Part shown: positions 45,566 to 53,718 of the stretch, one piece after another
How the letters are laid out: each line of letters begins with the position of its first letter
How positions within the stretch are numbered: position 1 is the stretch's first letter
Source: Adhaeribacter terrigena
GTDB lineage: Bacteria > Bacteroidota > Bacteroidia > Cytophagales > Hymenobacteraceae
DNA: 64,000 nucleotides
Direction of reading: 5' to 3'
Assembly (NCBI RefSeq): GCF_016623615.1
Contig: NZ_JAEHFX010000001.1
Coordinates: forward strand, 682,001-746,000
Notes under the pieces: model-generated
What the model was told of the DNA's origin: nothing
What the model saw: the letters and a program-made list of their open reading frames with translations, nothing else
The model's database searches: none
Made by a program: the position numbers and the translations under genes

Positions 45566-47058
45566 GCGCTTTGGGGGGAAAGTTTCTTAAATCGTTTCAG
45601 CAGCAGTTTGTTCAATAGTTCTTTCTGGTCATCGCGGATAAAAAGGGCCGGGAATTGCCAGATGGTGAGGGCAGAAAGCAGGCCGAGGCCCAGCACAGTA
45701 AGCAAAAGCGTAAGAAAGCCGGAACCAAAATACATCCGGCTCCAGGTGGATAAAGCGTACGTTATAGTGCCGGTAAGCAAGCCCAGGCTCAGGCCAGGCA
45801 GGTGCGCTTTCAGCATATCGAGCCAGGTAATGGTGGTAAGCTGAATACTTAAATGGGCCATTAGCAGGAAATTGAAAACCAAGGCCCCGGCTACGCCAAC
45901 GGCTACGCCCGGTAAACCCCAGAACTGCCCGAGGTAAGAACCAACTACTACAAACAGCGCGTATAAAAACTGCCGCCAGGCCCGGCGGTAAACCGCACCG
46001 GTAGCTCTTGCCAGCGAGTCGCTCATTTTGTAACTCATCCGGAAAAGCAGGCTGCAGGCCAGGATCTGGAACGGGAAAACGACCGCGTTCCATTTCGGGC
46101 CGAGCAGAAGCAACACAATTTCCGGGGCCAGGATCATGAAAACTATGCTTAACGGAATGGCTACCAATGCTATGCTGCTTACGCCGGTTAAATATGCTTT
46201 GCCCAGCCGGGCTTTATCGTCCTGCACTTTGGCCATGGCCGGGAATAAAGATTTGTCTAAGGCGTTGCCGAAGAGGCTGGCCGGCATAACCATGAATTGA
46301 TAAGCGCGGCCGTAAATACCCAGCGCCCCGGCGCCCAGCATCCGCCCGATCACCAGGTTATCGCCCTGCACCGCCAGGAAATTGCCTAAACGCGCCAAGG
46401 TCATGCCGCCGCCAAAATTGATGAGTTCTTTAAAAGCCGCTTTTTCGAAACCGGGTTTCTTCGGAAATGGCTGAATGATAACTACCAGCAGCGCGTGCAA
46501 TACGGCCTGGGTAATTAACGCGGCCACCAAAGCCCACATGCCCCAGCCTAAATATGCCAGTACAATACCCACCGCCCCGTAGCCAATGGCATAAGAAGCA
46601 ACTTCTACGGCGGCAATGGTTTTAAAATTCATGTTCCGCTGCATTAATGCCTGGCCTACCAGGGTGAGCGAATCTACCAGGAAAATCAGCGAAACCATGC
46701 GCAGCACTGAAACCAGACCCGGCATCCGGAAAAAATCGGCTAAAAGCGGGGCGGTTAAGATGAGCAGACCGGCAAAGAAAAGGCCCATGAAAATCGATAA
46801 GGTAAGACCGGTGGTTAAATGACGGTTTTCCAGTTCTTTACGCTGCACAATTGCCGGACCCACGCCCATCTGCGAAAACATTTTTGAGAAGTCAACCGCA
46901 ATTACGGCCATGCCCACGATCCCGAATTCTTTTGGCGAAATAAGCCGCGCCAGAATTGCCAGCACGCCAATTTTTAAACCTACCTGAATGCCGCTACCCG
47001 TGATCATCCAGAGAAAGCCGGAAAGGGTACGTTCGGTTAGTTTTTTTTCAGCGTTCAT
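45550..47058 (-). CDS. Wzx-type polysaccharide flippase (MOP/MATE superfamily)
   Basis: 502 aa, with about 12-14 membrane segments and the WzxC-like opening TLSGFLWMITGSGIQVGLKIGV, then ARLISPKEFGIVGMAVIAVDF and the later GRAYQFMVMPASLFGNALDKSLFPAM. Flips undecaprenyl-linked repeat units to the periplasm. Start lies 84 bp after the epimerase stop codon. Confidence 0.9.
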   Translation of the reverse strand: MNAEKKLTERTLSGFLWMITGSGIQVGLKIGVLAILARLISPKEFGIVGMAVIAVDFSKMFSQMGVGPAIVQRKELENRHLTTGLTLSIFMGLFFAGLLILTAPLLADFFRMPGLVSVLRMVSLIFLVDSLTLVGQALMQRNMNFKTIAAVEVASYAIGYGAVGIVLAYLGWGMWALVAALITQAVLHALLVVIIQPFPKKPGFEKAAFKELINFGGGMTLARLGNFLAVQGDNLVIGRMLGAGALGIYGRAYQFMVMPASLFGNALDKSLFPAMAKVQDDKARLGKAYLTGVSSIALVAIPLSIVFMILAPEIVLLLLGPKWNAVVFPFQILACSLLFRMSYKMSDSLARATGAVYRRAWRQFLYALFVVVGSYLGQFWGLPGVAVGVAGALVFNFLLMAHLSIQLTTITWLDMLKAHLPGLSLGLLTGTITYALSTWSRMYFGSGFLTLLLTVLGLGLLSALTIWQFPALFIRDDQKELLNKLLLKRFKKLSPQSAWTNS

Positions 47059-47094
47059 GGTAAGGGCTTGTGAGAGGGTGAAAACTTAGTGATG

Positions 47095-47123
47095 ACTTTT
47101 AGGGCCGGAAAGCATAGCGTTTT
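47095..47123 (+). repeat. Bipartite TAGCG element, core CATAGCG
   Basis: ACTTTT block; 20 bp from the epimerase stop codon and pointing into it. Confidence 0.75.
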
Positions 47124-47142
47124 ACTTCGAATCTTTCAGTTT

Positions 47143-48339
47143 TTAAGCCGCCGTTTCCGGAGTTGTTTCCGATTGGTTTTGCAATGGGATGTTTTCGGGC
47201 AGGGTGGCCAGAGTCATGTGCAGGTTTGAAGCGAGCTGCTCGGGGGTATCGGTCTGGTAAGATATTTCTGTGGTAGCAGTTGTTTGGGCGGGCGAGTAAT
47301 AGGCTTTGAACCAGTCGGTGAATTTTTTAAGACCGTCCTGGATGGTAGTGTCGGGTTTGTAGTTGAAGTGGTGAAGCAGATCATCTACGTTGGCCCAGGT
47401 GGCTACCACATCGCCGGCCTGTATTCCCTGCATTTCCAGCAAGGCTTTTTTGCCCAGGTTCTTCTCGATTTCCGAAATAAAACTCATGAGCTCTACCGGG
47501 TTGTTGTTGCCGATGTTGTAAATGCAATAAGGCGCGGTGGAGCGGGATGGATCGGGTTCGTGTGCATTCCAGTCGGCGCAGGGCTCGGCGGGTTTGTCCA
47601 TCACGTTCACGATGCCGTTCACAATATCGTCTATGTAGGTAAAGTCGCGCTGCATTTTGCCTTCGTTAAAAACCTTGATCGGCTTGTTGTTCGAAATGTC
47701 TTCGGCAAAACTGTAATAGGCCATGTCGGGGCGGCCCCACGGACCGTAAACCGTGAAAAAGCGGAGCCCGGAAGTTGGAATGCGGTATAAATGGCTGTAA
47801 GTGTGCGCCATGAGTTCGTTGGCTTTTTTGCTGGCGGCGTAAAGCGAAACGGGGTGTTCGGTATTGTGTTTTACCGAGAAAGGCATTTTTTCATTCAACC
47901 CGTAAACGCTGGAAGAACTTGCGTAAACCAAATGCTGAATTTTATGATGGCGGCTGGCTTCCAGAATATTGAGAAAACTTACCAGGTTACTCTGGGCGTA
48001 GCAATCGGGGTTGGTAATGGAATAACGCACGCCGGCTTGTGCTGCCAAATGCACAATTATGTCGAAATTTTCGCGGTCGCAGAGCTCCATGAGCTCTTTT
48101 TTATCTTCCAGATTCATCCGGATAAAGCGGTAAGCGGCATGTTTCTGACTTTGCACTTCCTGGTTCCAGGTTACTTCCGCTTCCGGAATTCCGCTTTCTT
48201 TCAGTCTGGCAAACTTGAGTTTTATGTCGTAATAATCGTTTATGTTATCTACGCCCACCACTTCGTCGCCGCGGGAAAGGAGCTTTTCCGCAAAATGAAA
48301 ACCAACAAAGCCAGCAGTTCCGGTTACTAATATTTTCAT
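47143..48339 (-). CDS. NAD-dependent epimerase, UDP-glucuronate 4-epimerase type
   Basis: 398 aa, extended SDR family. NAD-binding GTAGFVG at residues 7-13 and the catalytic pair Tyr167/Lys171 in YAASKK, with SSSVYG at 143-147. Overall pattern (DNINDYYDIKLK, AAQAGVRYSI, GPWGRPDMAYYSF) is that of enzymes interconverting UDP-glucuronate and UDP-galacturonate. The last ~55 residues (from YYSPAQTTATTE) are a Thr/Glu/Gln-rich, probably disordered tail beyond the usual ~345 aa. Supplies an acidic sugar donor for the locus. Confidence 0.9.
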   Translation of the reverse strand: MKILVTGTAGFVGFHFAEKLLSRGDEVVGVDNINDYYDIKLKFARLKESGIPEAEVTWNQEVQSQKHAAYRFIRMNLEDKKELMELCDRENFDIIVHLAAQAGVRYSITNPDCYAQSNLVSFLNILEASRHHKIQHLVYASSSSVYGLNEKMPFSVKHNTEHPVSLYAASKKANELMAHTYSHLYRIPTSGLRFFTVYGPWGRPDMAYYSFAEDISNNKPIKVFNEGKMQRDFTYIDDIVNGIVNVMDKPAEPCADWNAHEPDPSRSTAPYCIYNIGNNNPVELMSFISEIEKNLGKKALLEMQGIQAGDVVATWANVDDLLHHFNYKPDTTIQDGLKKFTDWFKAYYSPAQTTATTEISYQTDTPEQLASNLHMTLATLPENIPLQNQSETTPETAA

Positions 48340-48360
48340 CGTTTCGGGTTTTTAAAATGT

Positions 48361-48389
48361 ACTTTTTTAGCCGCCAGCCATAGCGTTTC
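48361..48389 (+). repeat. Bipartite TAGCG element, core CATAGCG
   Basis: ACTTTTTT block, tail TTTC. First of two copies 80 bp apart between the epimerase and NusG-like genes. Confidence 0.68.
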
Positions 48390-48440
48390 GGGCTTTAAAA
48401 TTGTTGGTTCAGATTGCGAGTTCACGCTTTTGGTTTTATA

Positions 48441-48469
48441 ACTTTTTGGGGTCAGAATCCTAGCGTTTT
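48441..48469 (+). repeat. Bipartite TAGCG element, core CCTAGCG
   Basis: ACTTTTT block; ends 8 bp from the stop codon of the NusG-like gene. Confidence 0.72.
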
Positions 48470-48476
48470 GGGGAGG

Positions 48477-48989
48477 TTAAGCTGCCACCGCTTCGAGGCA
48501 GGTTTTGGGGAGTTCTACATAAAGCATGCAGCTTAAAGAGGGGAGCGCCACTTTTACGGTCTGGTTTTTAACGGCCACTACGGTGCCGTGCTGTTCCATT
48601 AAAGGACCGCTGGTTACCCGCACCGGATCGTTTATATTAAGGGCGGCGGCTTGCAGTTTTACATCGGAATATTCGCGTAAAAAATGCCGGATAATGGTTA
48701 TTTCGCTTTCGCGGATGGTAGCCGGTTTGCCCTGCCAGGTTACATAATGCAGAATGCCGGCGAGGCGTTTTAAAGCCGGCAGCTGTTTTTCAGTAACTTT
48801 TACAAATACATACGAGCTGAAAAGCGGCTCATACACTACTTTTTTGCGGTCGCTCCATTGGCGCACTACCCGGTTCAGGGGACAATAATTCTGAATGCTG
48901 TGCAGGGAAAGCAGATCGGCTACTTTTTTTTCCCACCGCGGTTTGGTGTAAACGGCATACCAATTCTCGGATATCAGGTTTTCATTCAT
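48477..48989 (-). CDS. NusG-like transcription antiterminator (RfaH/UpxY type)
   Basis: 170 aa. NGN domain at the N-terminus (WYAVYTKPRWEKKVADLL, YEPLFSSYVFVKV, LKRLAGILHYVTW) and a C-terminal KOW domain (DPVRVTSGPLMEQHGTVVAV). Specialised NusG paralogues of this kind promote elongation through long capsule operons. Position just upstream of the epimerase/flippase/GT genes fits that role. The housekeeping nusG is normally beside rplK, so this is an extra, locus-linked copy. Confidence 0.88.
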   Translation of the reverse strand: MNENLISENWYAVYTKPRWEKKVADLLSLHSIQNYCPLNRVVRQWSDRKKVVYEPLFSSYVFVKVTEKQLPALKRLAGILHYVTWQGKPATIRESEITIIRHFLREYSDVKLQAAALNINDPVRVTSGPLMEQHGTVVAVKNQTVKVALPSLSCMLYVELPKTCLEAVAA

Positions 48990-49208
48990 CGGGTAGAAGT
49001 TTAAAGGGTTTAAATAGCAAAAGGGCAGGGCTTCGCCTTCCTGGGTTACAAATTATTTAAGCGGGTATTTGCTGAAGGCTTGATCAGGTCCGGGAGGTTG
49101 TAAAAGAAACTAAAGCGAATTCAACGGTCTGATGATCAGAAGATTGGTTTGCGCTTTAGTCTCAGTTGGTCAGGCGATAAGTATGAGTGAAGGAATATCG
49201 CAGGGCCG

Positions 49209-49235
49209 GCTTTTGTGCCCGTACCCTACCGTTTT
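49209..49235 (+). repeat. Degenerate TAGCG element, core CCTACCG
   Basis: Perfect core and tail, but the GCTTTT block is 16 rather than 18 nt upstream. Confidence 0.4.
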
Positions 49236-49281
49236 GAATTTGTTCGTTTCAAGGAAATGTGCTGGTCGCAAACCGCAGGAA

Positions 49282-51687
49282 CTATACCTGCGGATCCAGG
49301 TCTGGCGTGGCTTTACTGGTGTTGTAGTTTATCAGTTTTTTCAGATTTAAGCCCAGACCTTCGGTTTTAGGAGCCTCTTTCCGCTTAAATTTAGCGCCGT
49401 ATTTGTAGCCATAGGCAGAGCCGTAACCGTAGCCGTAGTCGCCTTTAATAAAGCCCCGGGCTTTTACCCCGGTAAATACAATACCTAGGTTACTTACTGC
49501 TCTTAATTGGGTGTTCTGGTTCAGGTGCTTGATCTTGCTTTTTGGGGTAAAAGCGTGGCGCATCACAAACAAGGTAGCATCGCAATATTCGGCGAGCAGG
49601 TAGGCGTCGGAAACTAGTTCAACCGGCGGCGTATCGATAATGATGTAGTCGAAGGTTTTTTCTACGTATGCAAAGAAGGTTTCCAGTTTTCCGTTCAGCA
49701 GCAGTTCGGTGTGGTCGCCAATGGAAGTTCCGGCTGGTATAATGCTCAGGTTACTGAAGCCGGTTTCGCATACAATGCTTTGCGGATCAATGTCTTCGGT
49801 TAAATATTCGGTAAGGCCCGTTTGTCTGAAGCAGTTGAACAATTGCGAGGCGTTCGGGCTTCTTAAATCGAAATCGATCAGGACCACTTTCTTGCCCGAA
49901 GAGGCCAGGCTGTACGCCAGGTTGCTGCTTACAAAGCTTTTTCCTTCGCCGGCAATGCTTGAGGTTACCATTATTTTTTTCCGGTTAAAAGACCGTCCGA
50001 ACAAGCCCATGGTAGCGCGCATTTGCCGGAATTGCTCAATCACGTACACTTCGCCCGGTACGGTAAACAAGGCCCCTTCCTTGCGTTTCACATCCGAAAG
50101 TTCGGTAATGATCGGAATAGTAGTATTGTCTTCTATATCGGAACGGAAAAGCAGTTTGCTGGTGAGTTGTTCCTTGGTAGTTACAAAGCCGATGCCTAAG
50201 GCCAGCGAAAGAAACATCGCTACCGCATATACCTGGATCGGTTTGGGGTTAACCGGCATTACCGACGACTGGGCCATATCTACTACCCGGCTGGAATTAG
50301 CAGTGGGAGCATGGGCCAAAGCGGTTTCTTCTCTTTTCTGCAGCAGGAAGCTGTAAGCGTTATTTTTAATGGCCATTTCGCGGCTGATCTCGAGCAATGC
50401 CCGCTCTTTTTGCGGAATGGTCTGCAAAGCGCTGCGGTAGGAGTTGTTGGTAGCCATCAGGTCTGCACGGCTGGCAAGCAGGTTGGCTCGCTGGTTGCGG
50501 ATATTTTCCAGAATGCTTGGGCGGGCTTTATTTATTTCGTCCTGCGTGGCCAGCAACAGTGGGTTGTTTTCAGCGGTAGTTTTGCTTAAAGCCTGGTATC
50601 TCAGTTCGGCTTCGTAGAGTTTTTGCAGCAGTTGCGATAAAACCGGCTCACTTACACCCAGCGTAGAAGGCACTGTGCTTACCGTATTCCGTTTCGAAAT
50701 TACGTAGGCTTCCACGTTTTTGAGTACGGCCAGTTTCATGTTTATGTCAGAAAGTTTCCGGTCGTTATCGCCTACGTTCTGCAGGTATAGTTTGCCTTGC
50801 TCGTCCAGGTTTACCACCCCGGCCGACGATTTAAATTGTTCTACCTGGTCTTCTACCGAAGTAAGTTCGTCTTCTACCACTTTTATGCGGCCTTCTATAA
50901 AATTCATAGTATTGGCGGCCAGTTCGTTGCGGTCGGCTATGGCTACATCGTTGTATGCATAGATCAGGTGGTTCAGGATATCTTCGCCGCGTTGCGGTAC
51001 CTGGTCTTCCAGCGCCAGGTTTATTACCGTAGAAAGCTTGCTGGATGGTTCCACGGCCAGGTTCATAAGTAATTCGTTGGCTACGCGGCGCGGATTTACA
51101 ATGGCAAAATACAGCGGTCCGGCCGGCATGGCAGATTTAGCAGGGTTTTCGGTAAAAAGCATTTCTCCGTACGGCGTAGAAACCCATTCATTGAGCGCAT
51201 AAGCGGTGCTTCCGATAATTACCTGGTTTTTCTCTTTGTTAAAACGGAAATTGATCTGCGGGTATTCAAGCGCTTTATTCGGGTTGCGGAGGGAAATTCT
51301 TACCGGTGAAGTAGTGTATGCCGAACTCACTTTGAACTGACCCTGCTCGTAAATTGGGGCGTAGAGTTTCAGGCTATCTACCACTTTATTCATCAGAATG
51401 CGGCTCTGGATCACTTTCATCTCGTTGTCTACCAGTTTGCTGGAAGTAAACCCGTCTATTTCTTCCATCATTTTGGGGTCATTTATACCTTTTTTCTCGT
51501 CTTTAATGAGCAAAGTAGCGCTGATCTGGTACGTTGGCGAGGCATAGTATTTCAGGTAAGCCCAGGCTGCGCCGCCGGCAAACAGCAGCAAAATGAGGAA
51601 TAAGGGCCAGTAAGGCAGAAACCGAAAGGTTAATGCAGCGAATAAATTTTCCTCGGATCTTGGTTTATCTTTATTTATGGATAGCAT
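49282..51687 (-). CDS. Wzc-type polysaccharide co-polymerase and tyrosine kinase
   Basis: 801 aa. Membrane segment near 27-45, large coiled periplasmic region with the Wzz-like fold, second membrane segment near 485-505. Cytoplasmic BY-kinase domain with Walker A SSIAGEGKSF near 575, Walker A' VVLIDFDLRSP and Walker B YIIIDTPP near 682. A Tyr-rich cluster (about 749-761, GYGYGSAYGYKYG) provides autophosphorylation sites. Controls chain length and export with the Wza-like lipoprotein 11 bp upstream. Confidence 0.93.
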   Translation of the reverse strand: MLSINKDKPRSEENLFAALTFRFLPYWPLFLILLLFAGGAAWAYLKYYASPTYQISATLLIKDEKKGINDPKMMEEIDGFTSSKLVDNEMKVIQSRILMNKVVDSLKLYAPIYEQGQFKVSSAYTTSPVRISLRNPNKALEYPQINFRFNKEKNQVIIGSTAYALNEWVSTPYGEMLFTENPAKSAMPAGPLYFAIVNPRRVANELLMNLAVEPSSKLSTVINLALEDQVPQRGEDILNHLIYAYNDVAIADRNELAANTMNFIEGRIKVVEDELTSVEDQVEQFKSSAGVVNLDEQGKLYLQNVGDNDRKLSDINMKLAVLKNVEAYVISKRNTVSTVPSTLGVSEPVLSQLLQKLYEAELRYQALSKTTAENNPLLLATQDEINKARPSILENIRNQRANLLASRADLMATNNSYRSALQTIPQKERALLEISREMAIKNNAYSFLLQKREETALAHAPTANSSRVVDMAQSSVMPVNPKPIQVYAVAMFLSLALGIGFVTTKEQLTSKLLFRSDIEDNTTIPIITELSDVKRKEGALFTVPGEVYVIEQFRQMRATMGLFGRSFNRKKIMVTSSIAGEGKSFVSSNLAYSLASSGKKVVLIDFDLRSPNASQLFNCFRQTGLTEYLTEDIDPQSIVCETGFSNLSIIPAGTSIGDHTELLLNGKLETFFAYVEKTFDYIIIDTPPVELVSDAYLLAEYCDATLFVMRHAFTPKSKIKHLNQNTQLRAVSNLGIVFTGVKARGFIKGDYGYGYGSAYGYKYGAKFKRKEAPKTEGLGLNLKKLINYNTSKATPDLDPQV

Positions 51688-51698
51688 ACCTTTAAATT

Positions 51699-52487
51699 TT
51701 AACGGGTTAAACGATCTACACTAATTACTGCCAGGGAAAGCGCACTCAGGATAACCGGTAGCCATTGCCGGGTGGCGCTTGCGTTCGCGATCTTGGTTTT
51801 GTTGGGCTCGACATAAATAATGTCGTTGGATTTGAGGTAGTAGTAGGGCGAGGTAAAGATCTGGTTTGAAGTGAGATCGATGCGGTTGAGTTTCTTTTTG
51901 CCGTCTTCTTCCCGGATAAGCAGAATGTTGTCGCGGCTGCCGTAAATGGTCAGGTCGCCGGCCAGCCCGAGGGCTTCGAGCAGCGTAATTTTTTCGTTCG
52001 GAACGGTAAGTACAGCCGGCCGGGCAACTTCGCCCAACACCGAAACCTTGTAATTCATGTACCGGATATCGACAATGGGATCCTTGAGCAGCTTCCGTTT
52101 TACAATTTCGGTTCTGATTACATCCTGCAGGGCTTTTTTGCTTAAACCGGCTGCGTGTATACTGCCCAGATAGGGAAATTTGATGTTGCCTTCGGTATCT
52201 ACCAGGTAACCGGCGGCATTGGAAATGTTGTTGGTAGCGCTGGTAGGCCGAACAGAATTACTGTTGAGGGAATTAAATACTTCGGATGCCTCGGGGTTTA
52301 AACTCGTGACGGAAATACTTAACAGGTCGTTGCTTTGAATAACAGGCTCGAGGCTCTCGAGCTGGGCCGTAAATTCAGCCTTGTTAATGTCGTTGAAATA
52401 GATTGCCTTTTTAGAACTGGTACAGGCAGAAATGATGAGAAAGGTAAGGCCCACAGCTAGGGAGCCCAGATTTTTAAAGCTTTTCAT
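51699..52487 (-). CDS. Wza-type polysaccharide export lipoprotein
   Basis: 262 aa. Lipobox ISAC (cysteine about 22). Poly_export domain (IQSNDLLSISVTSLNPEA, GYLVDTEGNIKFPYLGSIHAAG) and SLBB region (VSVLGEVARPAVLTVPNEKITLLEALGLAGDL). A single C-terminal hydrophobic stretch (LPVILSALSLAVIS) suggests a membrane anchor. Forms the outer-membrane export channel with the Wzc-like protein encoded immediately downstream. First gene of the EPS locus; the 1.2-kb gap upstream would hold the main promoter. Confidence 0.92.
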   Translation of the reverse strand: MKSFKNLGSLAVGLTFLIISACTSSKKAIYFNDINKAEFTAQLESLEPVIQSNDLLSISVTSLNPEASEVFNSLNSNSVRPTSATNNISNAAGYLVDTEGNIKFPYLGSIHAAGLSKKALQDVIRTEIVKRKLLKDPIVDIRYMNYKVSVLGEVARPAVLTVPNEKITLLEALGLAGDLTIYGSRDNILLIREEDGKKKLNRIDLTSNQIFTSPYYYLKSNDIIYVEPNKTKIANASATRQWLPVILSALSLAVISVDRLTR

Positions 52488-52871
52488 ACGTATCGGAGGT
52501 TTAGAGTGGTGGCTTGGTAACTTGTTCGTGCTTTATGGAAACGGAATAATAACGCATAAACAAAGTGCAATAAATTATTAATTTACTTCAATACGTTAGC
52601 TTTTAGGGGTGAGTTGTTGAAATGCCGGGCTAAGTTGAGAACGGGTTATCTTTCATGGTAAATGGATGCTTTTTGTAAGGCAGAGCACTATGAGGACTTA
52701 AAATCGTCCTGTAAAATATAGGAATATGCAAGTATTTAGGATGATTGAGGTGCTTTTCAGGATATTTTGACTTTTAATTTCAGACTTTGAAGCAAGCATT
52801 TTAGACGTTTCCCCGAAGGTAAATGAAGGCCTTTTTTAATATCAGGGGTCTTTTTTGCATGCAGAGATGTG

Positions 52872-52910
52872 GTCATCTCGGGGTAAGGATAAATCTGATT
52901 AAGTTGGCAG
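52872..52910 (+). repeat. Degenerate GTCATCTCG-type intergenic repeat, unit 1
   Basis: GTCATCTCGGGG ... AAATCTGATTAAGTTGGCAG. Shares its outline with units at 52960, 53052 and 53126. Confidence 0.4.
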
Positions 52911-52922
52911 GAATTGGTTTTG

Positions 52923-52951
52923 ACTTTTTAAGGTCCAAAGCATAGCGTTTT
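52923..52951 (+). repeat. Bipartite TAGCG element, core CATAGCG
   Basis: ACTTTTTAAGG block, directly after repeat unit 1. Confidence 0.75.
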
Positions 52952-52959
52952 TATTGCTT

Positions 52960-52995
52960 CATTCCGAAGATAAGAGGGTCTTATCGAATTGGTAG
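52960..52995 (+). repeat. Degenerate GTCATCTCG-type intergenic repeat, unit 2
   Basis: CATTCCGAAGATAAGAGGGT, then TTATCGAATTGGTAG; directly after the TAGCG element at 52923. Confidence 0.3.
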
Positions 52996-53000
52996 TTTAT

Positions 53001-53030
53001 TATTACTATTACTATTACTATTACTATTTA
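53001..53030. repeat. Hexanucleotide tandem repeat (TATTAC)
   Basis: Four exact copies of TATTAC and a fifth degenerate TATTTA. Copy number could vary by slippage. Confidence 0.85.
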
Positions 53031-53051
53031 TATTCTGGTTTGCTTTGTCCT

Positions 53052-53084
53052 GTCATCCGGAACGCTGATGAAGGACCTTGTGGA
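53052..53084 (+). repeat. Degenerate GTCATCTCG-type intergenic repeat, unit 3
   Basis: GTCATCCGGAACGCTGATGA, then AGGACCTTGTGGA; it precedes the TAGCG element at 53094. Confidence 0.35.
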
Positions 53085-53093
53085 CTGAGAAGC

Positions 53094-53122
53094 AGTTTTT
53101 CTGCTACAAAGAATAGCGTTTT
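53094..53122 (+). repeat. Bipartite TAGCG element, core AATAGCG
   Basis: AGTTTTTCTG block. Confidence 0.72.
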
Positions 53123-53125
53123 CTT

Positions 53126-53164
53126 GTCATCTCGACGTTAGGAGAGATCTCATCAGGTTGGTAG
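53126..53164 (+). repeat. GTCATCTCG-type intergenic repeat, unit 4
   Basis: GTCATCTCGACG, AGGAGAGATCTCATCAGG, TTGGTAG. The best conserved unit; similar GTCATCnnGA...GATCTCATC sequences recur between genes in many Bacteroidota genomes, from memory. Confidence 0.5.
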
Positions 53165-53178
53165 AAAGCTTGCTATTG

Positions 53179-53207
53179 AGTTCTTGAGCCTAAAAGGATA
53201 GCGTTTT
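53179..53207 (+). repeat. Bipartite TAGCG element, core GATAGCG
   Basis: AGTTCTTGAGCC block with one T changed to C; exact spacing. Confidence 0.65.
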
Positions 53208-53255
53208 TATAGCTTGCTTTAGTTTTTAATTCTTAATTTTTAATTATTAATTAAG

Positions 53256-53425
53256 CTTTCTCCCTCAAGCCGGGCGGCTTCGTTTCTGCGTTCGCGGCTG
53301 CAACCCTTCCTGCCCTTGCGGGCTGCCTGTGGCACCAGAAGTCTTGAAGGCCGCTCTCACAGAAACTGGTGTCAGCTTCCCTTCGTAGCTGGCTTCTTTT
53401 TAGTCTACTCTCTCAGATAGCGTGA
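53256..53425. repeat. GC-richer block, possibly a dispersed repeat
   Basis: 170 bp clearly richer in GC than its surroundings, without a start codon-led ORF. The abrupt composition change suggests an inserted or widely copied intergenic segment; I have no second copy in this window to prove it. Confidence 0.35.
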
Positions 53426-53718
53426 TTTTCAGGAAACGCTGCGCTGGCGATATGTGTGTGAAATCAAACTAAAAATAATCCTGTCTATCTTTTAATCCCT
53501 AAAATCGTGTTCAGACAAGAATCCTTAAATCCCCTAATCTGATAAATCCAAATTCAGACAAATATTCATTTCCGTCTGTTTTAGCTGACGGTATATACTT
53601 CCTTCCTGGATAGTCGCAGATCCCGGAGACTTTCGGGGGGAGGGCCACGTTACCCGATCGAAGCAACAGGTTTAGCTAATTAAAAACAACTATTTCCCCG
53701 ATAAGAAAGCAGCAATTT

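Larger units (their letters stand above)
52488..53718. other. 1.2-kb repeat-rich intergenic region upstream of wza-like gene
   Basis: No convincing gene. From low to high coordinate it holds the promoter-proximal part (52488-52860), alternating TAGCG elements and degenerate GTCATCTCG-type repeats (52872-53210), a hexamer microsatellite, a GC-richer block (53256-53425) and an AT-rich tail. It separates the EPS locus from the outer-membrane barrel gene. Confidence 0.6.

Noticed and set aside
44861-45844. 327-codon plus-strand frame
   Set aside because: Opposite the kinase fusion and flippase genes; no motif, no signal, codon reflection only.
53001-53030. TATTAC tandem array as a CRISPR array
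   Set aside because: Units are 6 bp without spacers and there are no cas genes nearby.
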